This document shows, piece by piece, positions 10,826-20,760 of a stretch of 64,000 nt of DNA (within the stretch, counting starts at the first letter, position 1; every line of letters starts with the position of its first letter). The notes under the pieces are model-generated. The model saw nothing but the letters and a program-made list of their open reading frames with translations. It did not search any database and had not been told where the DNA came from. The position numbers and the translations under genes were made by a program. The stretch comes from Heterohyrax brucei (lineage: Eukaryota; Chordata; Mammalia; Hyracoidea; Procaviidae), in contig CM053141.1 in NCBI GenBank assembly GCA_028571685.1, positions 71,347,833 to 71,411,832 on the forward strand, written 5' to 3'.

Positions 10826-11957
10826 GTTGTTGTGGTCGCTGTTGCTAGGTGCTGTCAAATCAGTTCTGACTCATACTGACCCTATGCACAACAGAATGAA
10901 ACACTGCCCAGTCTTGTGACATGGCCACAATTGTTTTTATGCTTCTGCCCATTGTTGCAGCCACGGTGTCAATCCATCTTATCAAGGGTCTTTCTCTTTT
11001 TCGTTGACACTTCACTCTACCAGGTATGATGTCTTTCTCCATGGACCTTTTTCCCTCCTAACAATGTATCCAAAGTATATAAGACACAGTCTTTCCATCA
11101 TTGCTTCTAAGGAGCACTCTGTTTGTACTTCTTCCAGAACATATCTGTTTGTTCTTTTGGCAGTCCACAGTACATTTATTCTTCTCCAGTGCCACAATTC
11201 ACAGGCATAAATTTGTCTTCTGTCTTCCTTGTTCATTGTCCAGCTTTTGAATGCATATGATGTGATTGAAAATACCATGGCATGGTTCAGGTGTACCTTA
11301 GTCTTCAAAGTGATGTTTTTACTTTTCAGTACTTTAAAGAGGCCCCTTGCAGCAGATTTTCCCAGTGTGACGCATCTTTTGATTTCTTGACTGCTGCTTC
11401 CGTTGCTGTTGATTGTAGATCCAAGTAAAATAAAATCCTTGACAACCTCGATGCTGTCTCCATTTATGATGACATTGCTTACTGGTCCAGTTGTGAGGAT
11501 TTTTGTTTTCTTGATTTTGAGGTGCAATCCTTACTGAAGGCTGTGGTCTTTGATTTTCACCAGTAAGTGTTTCAAACCCTCTTCACTTCTCACAAATAAG
11601 GTGGTGTCATCTGTGTAATGCAGGTTGTTGATGAGTCATCCTCCAATCCTGGTGCTTCATTCTTCTTAACATAAACCAGCTTCTTGAATTGCTTAATCAG
11701 CATGCAGACTAAAAAGGTATGGCCAAAGGATACAACTCTGACACACACTTTTCCTGACTTTAAACTTTGCAGTGTCCCCTTGTTCTGTTTACACAGCTGC
11801 CTCTTGATCCATATACAGATTCCTTAAGAACACAATTAAGTACTCTGGAATTCCCATTCTCTACATTTTTAGCCATAATCTGTTATGATCCACACAGTCA
11901 AATGTCTTCGCATAGTCAATGGAACACATGTAAGCATCTTTCTGGCAGTTCCTTGTC
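10826..11957 (-). mobile_element. 5'-truncated RTE (BovB-like) LINE, antisense
   Basis: About 1.1 kb covering the 3' end of the LINE: the 'gttgttgtggtcgctgttgc' tail on the left and reverse-transcriptase C-terminal coding sequence to the right. This is the best preserved RTE piece in the window and the source of the AfroSINE 3' end, which shares its terminal block. It inserted into the inner LTR, so it is the youngest of the three nested elements. Confidence 0.9.
11012..11527 (-). pseudogene. RTE ORF2 C-terminal fragment, longest open frame of the window
   Basis: This 171-residue frame holds landmarks of the region behind the RTE reverse-transcriptase palm and thumb: KTKILTTGP, FILLGSTINSNGSSSQEIKR, CELWHWRRI and YFGYIVRREKG. 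The family enzyme is roughly 1,000 residues; the endonuclease domain and the reverse-transcriptase catalytic YxDD box are absent. The open frame reflects recent insertion and not a host gene. Confidence 0.85.
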
Positions 11958-12777
11958 TAGAAGTCCAAATTTAGGGTCCTGGCTTTCTTTCTTTGCCACC
12001 TCCGGGGGAAGGTTTTGTCACCAATCTTCCCCTGTTGAGGAGTTTCTCACTGTAGGGATTCAAAGGAAGCACTATTCTCCAGTCTCTTGTTTCTTGGTGG
12101 AATGAGTTCCCTGGTCTCTTTGTCCATTTCTGTCTTTCATATCTCATAGAAGACTGCTCAAGATACAACATAATCTTGTAGGTTGAGTTCTGACTCATTA
12201 ACGTAACTGGCTCTATTTGCTTCATTGACATCGTAGAGGCAGGATTTATATCACATAGCAAAATCACATCAGGAAACAAAAGGTGGAGGATTACAAAATA
12301 CTGGGAATCATTGCCTACCCATGGTGACACACTTTGGGGGGGTTACAGTTCAGTCCACAACAACTAATGAGACAGGATTAGTGTAGGGTATGTCTTAAGT
12401 AGATCTCTTACAAGAGATAAACGGAGACAGGTGACAGCAAAGGTGGAGGAAGACAGATGCCAAGCCACGTGATGCGCAGGAGCTAAAAGAGACAAGGACT
12501 TTCCTCCCGAGCTGCCAGAGAGATCAAGCCTTCCCGTAGACGTGGCACCCTGAATTCACATTTCTAGCCTCCTAAACTGTGAAAAAAATAAATTTCTGTT
12601 TGTTAAAGCTACTCATTTGTGGTATTTCTGTTATGACAGCACTAGGTAACTGAGACAGTGGAAAAATATTTCCCTCCTGCCTCCTTCAGGAAGACCCATC
12701 TGGGGCTCATCCTACGTGGCAACTCAGGTCATCCCAAAGGGACGGAGTCTCCATTGCCCATCACAGTGACTAGCTCA

Positions 12778-12895
12778 GTAAAACCAAAAAACCAAACCCA
12801 TTGCTGTTGAGTTGATTCAGGCTCATAGCAACCCTAGAGAACAGAGAACTGCCCTGTAGAGTTTCCAAGGAGTGCCCGGTAGATTCAAACTGCCA
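12778..12895 (-). repeat. AfroSINE, antisense, lacking its head
   Basis: Clear antisense 3' half (accaaacccattgctgttga, agagtttccaaggagtgccc) that stops abruptly at 'caaactgcca', so the tRNA-like half is missing. Confidence 0.85.
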
Positions 12896-13485
12896 GTTGG
12901 ACCCTTGGATTATCTTCTTCTCTTTTTCTGTTTCCAAAGAATGTTCTCCATTCTTTGGAGTTAATTTTCTTACAATCACTTCCCAAAATAAACTATCTTG
13001 TCCCAGGCTTTGCATTTTGGGGAAAAACCAGATGAAGACAGAAGCCCTAATTTCAAGTCCATTTCACTATATTGAATTTTTTTTAGATAGATGCTTGGAA
13101 ATTATTTACAGGTCTCATAAAGTAGACTCTAAATAAAGATGGCACAGAATACAAGTAAATAGCATAGTGTTCACTGTATTATATGTGAATGTACTACAAA
13201 GTGTGAAATGTTTGTGAATTAGACATTCTCCTTTCTTCAGACTCAGACAATTACTTAGTATTGTAAAAACTCTTCTCCATAATTCTACAGCTGTGTCTTG
13301 GATGGTAGGTGCATAGGAATGTTTGGTCACAGCTTTACAGATGGTGAGGCCCTAGACACAGGCAGTTTCTCTGTCCAAGTGACGAGGCCTGAAAAGACAA
13401 ACAGCTTCCCATAGATGGTGAGTGCAAAGAGCCTAAGTGTGAAACCCTGTGCCGACGCCGGTGTCTGAGCAAGTTGTTCAGGTTT
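12896..13485. other. no recognisable feature
   Basis: Unique-looking AT-rich sequence preceding the minisatellite. Confidence 0.45.
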
Positions 13486-13662
13486 TTATGTGAGTCCATG
13501 TGTATGTATGTGAGTGCATGTGTGTGTATGTGAGTGCATGTGTGTGTATGTATGTGAGTGCATTGTATGTGAGTGCATGTGTGTGTATGTGAGTGCATGT
13601 GTGTGTATGTGAGTGCATGTGTGTGTATGTGAGTGCATGTGTGTGTATGTGAGTGCATGTTG
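13486..13662. repeat. 20-bp GT-rich minisatellite, about 8-9 copies
   Basis: Tandem copies of gtgtgtatgtgagtgcatgt, nearly identical, with one 4-bp expansion and one shortened unit in the middle (around 13550-13570). On the opposite strand it encodes a repetitive Thr/His-rich peptide that is a by-product of the repeat. The alternating purine-pyrimidine sequence could adopt Z-DNA (inference). Confidence 0.95.
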
Positions 13663-13950
13663 TACAAGTGATTGTCAGTATGATTATTTTGAATAACACA
13701 TTCCTTGGCTTACAAAGAGAGAAATAACATTTTTTGAAAATCTAAGTATTGCGTGGCACCTTGGCATCTGAAACCCCGTGTATTACCAGATGCTTAGATC
13801 ACAGAATTTTTGTATCTTTTGCAGAGATGTTTATAGTCACTTAGAATTGGAGGCCAAGCTGATCTCTGACATGACCAGAATGAGAACCCAAGCCTTCAGG
13901 TTTCCCTTCTTATGGCACATTTGTACATTCATGATCCTGCTTTTAGACTA

Positions 13951-14520
13951 GGGCTTGACAACTTTTTCTGTAAAGGGCCAGATAATAAAGAACAGGTTTT
14001 TCAGACCAGTCTCTGTTGCAGATCCTCAACACTGTTAGTGCTGCATAAAAACAGCCTTTGTTGTTGCTAGCTGTCAATAATTTGACCCCTGACTTGTGGC
14101 TGTCCCTGAGCAAAGGAATCTGCTTCCCAATCCTGTGCCATCTCCATCATAAGCTGCCCATAGGACCATTGTTGCTAACAAGGTTTTTACTGGCTGTGTT
14201 TTGGAAGTGAATCACCAGGCCTTTCTTCTTAGTTTGTTTAGTTGGAAAACTTCCCTGAAACCTGGTCAGCATCACAACAACATGTGAACCTCCACTGACA
14301 GCTGGGTGCTGGCAACACACGAAGTGCACCAGCGGGGAACCAGACTCGGTTTTCCTGCCTGGAAGGTGGGAATTTTATCATGGTATTACCAAAGACTCCC
14401 TGAAAGCAGCCACAGACAATATTGAAATGAATGAATGTAGTTGTGTTCCAACAAAGCTTTATTTATAAAAATAAGTCATAGGCCTGATGTGGCCCCAGGT
14501 TGTAGCTTGTTACCTCTTTT
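13951..14520 (+). mobile_element. non-autonomous hAT/Charlie-type DNA transposon, split by a SINE
   Basis: The left part carries 'ctttttctgtaaagggccag' and 'cagtctctgttgcag'; the right part carries 'gttccaacaaagctttattt' and 'gatgtggccccaggttgtag'. These are landmarks of an old mammalian MER-type hAT element. The SINE at 14058-14402 sits between them, flanked by similar aaaacagcc / gaaagcagcc sequence, a likely target-site duplication. Confidence 0.75.
14058..14402 (-). repeat. long AfroSINE subtype with tRNA-Gly-like head, antisense
   Basis: About 345 bp: 'tgttgttgctagctgtcaat' at its 3' end, an internal 'gaagtgaatcaccaggcctt' block, and a head whose reverse complement is a decayed copy of the tRNA-Gly-like sequence seen in the copy at 55222-55565. 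It is inserted inside a hAT element. Confidence 0.8.
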
Positions 14521-16439
14521 AAAACACTGAAGTCATGCAATTTCTGCTTGAGATAGCCCCAAATCTATTCAGCATTAGAGGGCTACAGCTGCCGTCCAGC
14601 CTAATGGCATGATGGGCTGTTGCATCATGGCCCACACATGACCAGGCTTCCTGTGTGTTCATTGCGAGCCAGCAGTCAGGAGAGTGAGCCTGGCACCTCT
14701 ACAGCTCCAGTTTCCAGAAGGAATCACAAATTTCCTTCCTGTATAGATAAAGGAACAATTGTACCAAGGGACAATTTACTGGAATGTAATGTGGGGTCAC
14801 CAGGAAGGAACAAGATTCCGTTGTGGTCACAGCCTTCACAGTCTGGTTGTGAGTCAACCCAACCCGGAAAGGTCAGCTAGAATGTGTGCCTGACTGCGGC
14901 CGGCCTCCAGAGCCTTACACTCACACAGTAATGTATTGAGTTTAATGATGTCTCTGGCCCTGTTGGTGCTTCCTGTGGGTGTTTCAGCATCTCATCTTCC
15001 TTATAGTAAATATATAATCCTCTTCCCCAATATTTCACCCTTGACAGTCATATTTTAATGAAAATCTGTGGTTCCTGTTGCCAAAATTGCCAATAGATAA
15101 AGATTGCTTTCTCCCAGTTTCATTTTTCACAAAATTCGATGACATGACTTTGGAGTACCCCAATCCATGCCTTTGTCTCTGGGACCTGGAAGAAAAATGT
15201 TGTTTCCACAGAAGGCCAGTTCAGACAGCTTCGTTGTAAAACCCCATACTCATGCCAGTGGGCTGGGTGGCTTGGTCCGGGGTGCGTGAGTACATGTGTG
15301 TGCACAAGCGACCTTTCAGTTAGGAAGTCACCTGCGGTACAGTGGATTGCTTTGTGTGGCCTTTCTCTTCATGGTCTTGTAACCCCCCCAAGTGAGCAGG
15401 TAGCACTGTGCAATCCGTCAGTTGTGACCCATCAAGAGGACTGTGAATTTTGCCATCCCAATAGGCTTAAAAGAGAGCCAATTCCAGGGGAAAGAGGAGC
15501 TCTTTCTACCACCAAGGAAATAGGTTCAGGACAAAGTGTATCCTTTGCAACAGGCATTCCTGCACTGAGAAGCTGCTGAAACCAGGAGACAGAGAGATGG
15601 AGAGAGAGACAGAGAGAACCGTAATACTAAAAATGACAAGAGTGGCAGAGAAATGGCATCAGGAGGGGCCAGCAGGAGCTGGTGTAGTGGTCTTTCTGGC
15701 CCACAGAGTGACAAAGCTGAGTGCCCTCAGGCAGAAGCCTGGCTGGAGCAGTATGGTACTTCTAGGTACTTGCTGGAGTTCGGTGTGCTGACCTATGGAA
15801 CTAGAGGCGAGCAGCTCCCGGCTGAGGCCTACTGGTGGAGTGGGCTGTCGCTGGGCATTTCTTGGCAGCGCTTTGTAACAGTTGCTCCCGCAGTGCAGAG
15901 GCTGAGGGCCCAGAGAGAGTTGTGTCTGTAAGCACAGCTGAGAAGAAGCTGTCCCGAGGGAGGACGTGTATCTTGGGTATTCCTGAACCTGAAATGTAGC
16001 CTGTTAGTTCCTAGTAGCCCTCCTAATCATGAGTATTGTCTGTAAGTTCTGTGTGGCTGTTGCAATGAACTATTCAACTCAGTAGAAAAGTAGAGAGTGC
16101 CATGGGAGGGTTGGTTGGTGTCAGCATGGGTAAAGATGGCACGTCTGACATCTGCTTCTTAGGTGTTCGCCTTGCAATGTTGACCTTGATCCTGCTTCTC
16201 CTTTGTGAGGTAAGAGGGGTTGAGACACTGCCTCATGCCGTTCTCACATCAGCTTTCCCGGGGGAACCTCCAGGAGAAGGTCTTTCAGCAACCTGAGGGT
16301 GTTCTTTGACTCGTGATGGCAAATCTTGACTCTTTTCCCTTCATTTATCTCATGTGAAGCTACATCATGGTTTGTTTATACCGAAAGAGATACGGTCTTT
16401 CAAACACAAGAAGGGCTTTTCCATGGCTTTATAGACTTT
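14521..16439. other. mostly unique sequence with a GA tract at 15585-15620
   Basis: Apart from the agagagaga tract, I recognise no repeat family or exon over 1.9 kb. Several overlapping short frames around 15.3-15.9 kb carry no motif and no flanking splice signals that I trust. Confidence 0.4.
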
Positions 16440-16609
16440 AGAAACCTTGGTAGTGTAGTGATAGAGTGCTACACCTGCTCACTGAAGGGTCGGCAATTCC
16501 AACCTACCAGGAGCTCCTTGGACTCTCTATGGGATGGTTCTACTCTGCCCTAGGGTGTCACTACAAGTCAGAATCAACTTGATGGCAGTGGGTTTGGTTC
16601 TGGTTTTTA
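16440..16609 (+). repeat. AfroSINE, sense, near full length
   Basis: Complete from 'agaaaccttggtagtgtagt' to 'gggtttggttctggttttt'. The tRNA-like and RTE-like halves are both recognisable. Confidence 0.9.
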
Positions 16610-18049
16610 TAGACTGGAACCTCAAACAGGTAGATTTATCACCTGAGCTGACTGATCCACCTGCCAGGCGTGTTATTGGTGTGTCTAATGAATGTCTGAG
16701 CTCTTGGAGCTCAAGCATGCTAGGAAAAAAAAAAAATCATAACTTATTATTTTTCCCAAATAGTACTCTGGCCTCCGGGGATAAGGCTGCCAATGGTTGT
16801 GTGAGAAGCAGCAGAAATGAGGAGGAAGGCATAAATGAAATATTAAAAAAAGAAAAAGAAATGAGGAGGAAGGAAGGAAAGAATATTTGATTATTTCTTC
16901 ATAAACAGCCAGTTCCTTTAGCACCTGGCTATGGTTTCTGTGGCTGTGAGGAGAATACCAATGGCTTTAATATTCCATTGTCTGTGGCTGGGAAGCGCTG
17001 GCTTGCTGTTCTGAGCTGTCTGGCTCTCAGGCCTGCAGCAGGGCAGAAAATATGGACAACATTGAAGGAAAACACTAGCCCAAACGCCTTCCATCAGGTT
17101 AGCTTTCCCATTAAAGTTCACTTTGAATTCCTGCCTTTCTTCGTTTTATTTCTTCTTAACACACCTCTTGCTGATTTTTAGCTACATATTTTGTCCTTGA
17201 AGAGTGGATTATTCTTAACTGTGCAGGTTCTGTCTTCATATTAGTGTTTTTTTTTAATTTTTAAATGATTTTTTGTTTGTTTGTTTGTAATAAAGTCCTT
17301 ATCTTTGTCAGTAACGTCAATGCAGAGTAAAAATGAAAAATAAATTCGAAGAGCAGGAACTAGGAAAAGGGGGGCAGAGAATGTTGGGTGGATGATTTTG
17401 AAGCCGTTTGTTGCCACAAGGTGGCGCCATTAAAGCGCCTAATTTTTAAAGCACGAAAGCATAGCAAATTAAGAAGGAAAACTCAAAATTAACCTTCTTT
17501 CGCATAGAAATTACTTTGTATCAAAAGAGTGGAGTGTGTGTGGTACATGTGAGCTTGCATTGAAGACGTGATCATTTTAGGAAGAAGTAAATGTTATACT
17601 GGAGGACAGGGGTAGAAAGGTATTTTTTTTTTTTGAGAAAAGGGTTTCATAATTTCAAATATTAAAACTTAAATTATAATATCAAATACATTTAATCCAA
17701 AGAAGACCATTTCTAGCATCTATCTTCTAAAGTGTGACATTCTAGACATCAGAATGATGGTGGTATTTCTAATTCTCAATCCACTTTCATTCTAGCAGAA
17801 AGTTTGCGCACTGGGATATTGATTTCAAAACAATTAGTGCCCCATTAGGGATAACAAGAAGCTTAAAGGGTCTCAGATGTTCTCCACTGCTTTGGAAACT
17901 TGGTTTGTGGAAAGTTGGTAAATTTATACTCTGTAGAAAATGATTCTTTACTTTAAAACATAGTGTCTATGATGTGACTCCCTTGATTCTGGGACCACTG
18001 TTACTAAAAGTGAACTCATTCATGGTTGTGCATTCTGTATGTGCATACA
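16610..18049. other. mostly unique AT-rich sequence with simple tracts
   Basis: Contains poly-T and (TTTG)n tracts near 17245-17292 and a poly-T near 17622. No mobile element that I can name. A CTCF-like motif lies at 17411-17430. Confidence 0.45.
17411..17430 (+). promoter_or_regulatory. CTCF-like core motif
   Basis: The core at 17414-17428 (CCACAAGGTGGCGCC) agrees at 14 of 15 positions with the commonly cited CTCF core CCACYAGRKGGCRSY; only the fifth base departs. It sits in repeat-free sequence. CTCF binds such sites to anchor chromatin loops. Binding here is inference from the motif alone. Confidence 0.5.
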
Positions 18050-18205
18050 AACCCTTTACCCATGAGTCAGTAAGGACTCATGGCATCCCACGGGGACAAA
18101 ACAGAACTGTCCCTTAGGGTTTTGAAGGAGCAGCTCGTAGATTCTAATTGTTGATCTTTTGGTTGGCAGTCAAGCTGTTAACCACTGTGCCACCAAGGCT
18201 CCTGG
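18050..18205 (-). repeat. AfroSINE, antisense
   Basis: Contains 'cttagggttttgaaggagca', 'gatcttttggttggcagtca' and 'ccactgtgccaccaaggctc', a full antisense layout with moderate decay. Confidence 0.85.
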
Positions 18206-18650
18206 GTTTGTGCCTAAGGTATGCATTTACTGACAAAAAGAGGAATGAAAAACTCATATTTTGCAAGTTTGTGCACGGAAGATGGGATCCAGATAGTTTT
18301 AAAGAAAGGCCAAGAGTGGAACATAATTTAATGCAAATAATGAGAAGTATCTGGAACTTTACGCCGATGCTGCCTTATTTCATCTCCAGAGAGACTCTCT
18401 GGGTCAGGTAATGCTAATATTCTTCCTTGTCTTAAGTAACTTGTCAGTGTCACGAAGTCACTATGTGGCAGTATCAGAGATGGAACACAGAAATTATTCC
18501 GGCGAAGAAAATACAGGAAAGTGAGAGGGAAACGTTGAGGTAAGCTTGTGATCCGTGTCTAAACAAAACTAGAAAAATAAACAATGTAGATCACTCTGAG
18601 TAAAAGGAAAAAACTCTGCTGTGTCCCAACATCTCCTCCCAACCAGATAC

Positions 18651-19480
18651 CACTAGTAGCTAGATGCCATTGAGTTGATTCTGACCAGTAGTGGCATGAT
18701 GCGACAGAGTAGAAATGCTGCATACAGTTTCCGAGGTTGTAATCTTTACAGTGGAGGACATATTAAAGTTGCCAGTGATTTCATTTACTTGGATCCACAA
18801 TCAACACCAATTAAGTAATCACACAACTTACTGTATTGGACAAATTTGCTGCAAAAGATCTCTTTAAAATGTTGGCAAGCAAGAAACTACTCTGAGGACT
18901 AAGACATGCCTGACCCAAGCTGTGATATTCTTCTGTTTGCTTCATATGCATGTGAAAGTTGGACAGTGAATAAGGCAGACCAAAGAAGAAGTGATGCTTT
19001 TGAATTGTGGTGTTGGCAAAGAATAGTGAATATATCATGAGCTGCCTGAAGAACGAACAAATCTATTTTGAAAGAAGTATGCCAGAATGCTCCTTAGAAG
19101 CAAGGATGGTGAGACTTTGTCCCTCTACTCTGGATGTGTTATCAGGATGGATCAGCCCTGGAGAACAACATCGTGCTTGGCAAAGGAGAGGGTCAGCAAA
19201 AAAGAGGGAGACCCCTAAAGAGATCGATTGACATGGTGGCTGTGACATGGGGCTCAAGAATAACAATGACTATGAGGATGGCACAAGACCAAGCAGAATG
19301 GCCCTCCGTGGTTCATGGGGTCGCACTAAGCTGGAACGAACCTGACGGCACTTAATAACAGCAATGATAATTCTTATAGAAGTGCATCACAAGATCTTTT
19401 CTCCCATGGAGACACTGGGTGAGTCTGAACCACCAACCTTTTAGTTAGCAGCTGAACTCATCACCACTGGGCCTCCGCGG
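18651..19480 (-). repeat. AfroSINE, antisense, split by an RTE fragment
   Basis: The 3' part (18651-18759, 'gatgccattgagttgattct' to 'gaggttgtaatctttaca') and the head part (19378-19480, 'tctcccatggagacactggg' to 'caccactgggcctcc') flank RTE sequence. Similar 'aatctttaca' and 'aattcttata' at the two breaks suggest a target-site duplication. Confidence 0.75.
18760..19377 (+). mobile_element. RTE LINE 3' fragment, sense, inside a SINE
   Basis: Sense counterpart of the frame at 11012-11527. Landmarks such as 'gcatgtgaaagttggacagt', 'ttgaattgtggtgttggcaa', 'gccagaatgctccttagaag' and 'caaaaaagagggagacccct' encode the same C-terminal protein with several frameshifts. It ends 'ggaacgaacctgacggcact' and 'aataacagcaatgataa'. 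Confidence 0.85.
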
Positions 19481-20184
19481 CGCCAACTGAAGGCTGTATA
19501 CATAGCAAGTCATACACATTTACATACACACAGAGTCTTTCTACTCGAACAGCACATGCGTCTGCATTTGTCTGCTGGCCGAGCTTTCTCCCTGCAAGGC
19601 ACCCTCATAAAGTGTAGCCATGCTGATTCTCTGCTGTGTTGTAGAAAAAAATTACCATAGTGTGCTCACAGAAATACTTTTGGGGGGTGGGCATGGCCAG
19701 CAAACAAATGCAGAAGGTATATAGTCTTTGTACAAAAATACAGTATTTTTTCTACTGCTCTTACATTGTTTCCATCAGCTGTGATCTCAGCATAATTACA
19801 ACATTTTCACCCTTCACAAGGAGGCCTAGGGAACCATTGGATTTGCCATATTGAGGGAAAAAATAAAAGTTGTTCATCAAAATTGTAACTGTGCTAGCTC
19901 CCAGGTGATCCATGTTACAAAGGCATTTATCTGGCTGGTAATCACAGTACATGATACAGAAATTCGTGATACAGAAATTAAATGGTTACTACAAAGGAAA
20001 AATTATGTTAATGAGAATATGTTTGAAACTCCAGAGACAGTGTCTGATGCATACTAAATAACTCACACGCTGAAAGAATCTGAATCTACAACAGTATAGA
20101 GAAAATACTTCTGAAAAACATTTTGGTGAAGAGATCCATAGGAAAATGTACACCCATTCAAAAATTTATATGTGTACAGTTCAG
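19481..20184. other. no recognisable feature
   Basis: Unique-looking sequence. Local short direct repeat 'gatacagaaattcgtgatac' around 19955-19980, with gatacagaaatt occurring twice, is a minor duplication. Confidence 0.4.
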
Positions 20185-20760
20185 TGACATTGTTATATTC
20201 TTCAACTGTTCTTGGGGGTCTTAAAAGCTTGCAAGTAGCCATCCAAGTTATGACAATTGGTGTCTATTCTTCTGGAGCAACAAGGAAGGAGGGTCAGGAA
20301 TTGCAGGAGGAATTGGAATATATGTCTAATTGCCTCTATGAATGTTTTCTCCTTTGCCCTGAGACCAGAAAAAGTGAACAGTGCCGTTACTTTTGCTGAA
20401 TATTTTGATCCAAGATCTATACCACAATCTTGATCAAAAGGGGGAAACGATATGGAGCAGTACTTCAAATTCTCACAGGATTCAGACTTCTTGAAGCCAC
20501 TGAGGCTGGATGATCCTCTCTCCTCACTCTCATACACTCCACATTTTCTTCTCCTACCAACACTAATGCCTTGAGAAAATCTTTTAATCTTAAATCAAAA
20601 CTATCCCCTGCTGTTATCTTTAAACCAAATGTTAGTTTAGTGTAATTAGAGAAAAGTCTGCCTTAGGGATTGTATTCTTTTATAGTTATCAATATGTGAT
20701 TAAACTGACAATAACATCATTAAAGGTTATATGAGAAGCTTAGGGGGCAGTGAGTTTGTG
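20185..20760 (+). repeat. probable ancient interspersed repeat of unassigned family
   Basis: The stretch with 'cttaaaagcttgcaagtagc', 'tctggagcaacaagga' and 'tgccctgagaccagaa' feels familiar as a dispersed, non-coding mammalian repeat. I cannot name it and no second copy exists in this window. Confidence 0.35.

Larger units (their letters stand above)
10736..12362 (-). mobile_element. related MaLR-type solo LTR, antisense, inside the first LTR and itself split
   Basis: Starts ttagtcatctagtgttgctg, the reverse complement of the end of the outer LTR, and finishes with 'ttacagttcagtccacaaca'. It is therefore an opposite-orientation copy of the same family. An RTE copy (10826-11957) interrupts it between 'ggaggct' and 'agaagtccaaatttaggg', which adjoin in the intact family. 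Confidence 0.8.
10629..12657 (+). mobile_element. MaLR-type (MLT1/MST-like) solo LTR, sense, split by a second LTR
   Basis: The 5' end (tgaatgttgtag, then cattgcatccccccaaaata) and the 3' end (cctcctaaactgtgaaaaaa, aataaatttctgtttgtt, ending ggtaactgagaca) are those of an endogenous MaLR LTR with its polyadenylation signal. The two parts are separated by 10736-12362. No internal retroviral sequence is present, as expected for a solo LTR. Confidence 0.82.

Noticed and set aside
11012-11527. 171-codon open frame as a host gene
   Set aside because: Its sequence is the C-terminal part of RTE ORF2, flanked by RTE 3' sequence and nested in LTRs.
13486-13662. CRISPR-like array
   Set aside because: The units are contiguous tandem repeats without spacers, and the genome is mammalian.
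13335-13699. Repetitive His/Thr-rich proteins on the minus strand
   Set aside because: They are translations of the 20-bp GT minisatellite in successive frames.
15585-15620. Regulatory GA element
   Set aside because: Simple repeat with no further support.
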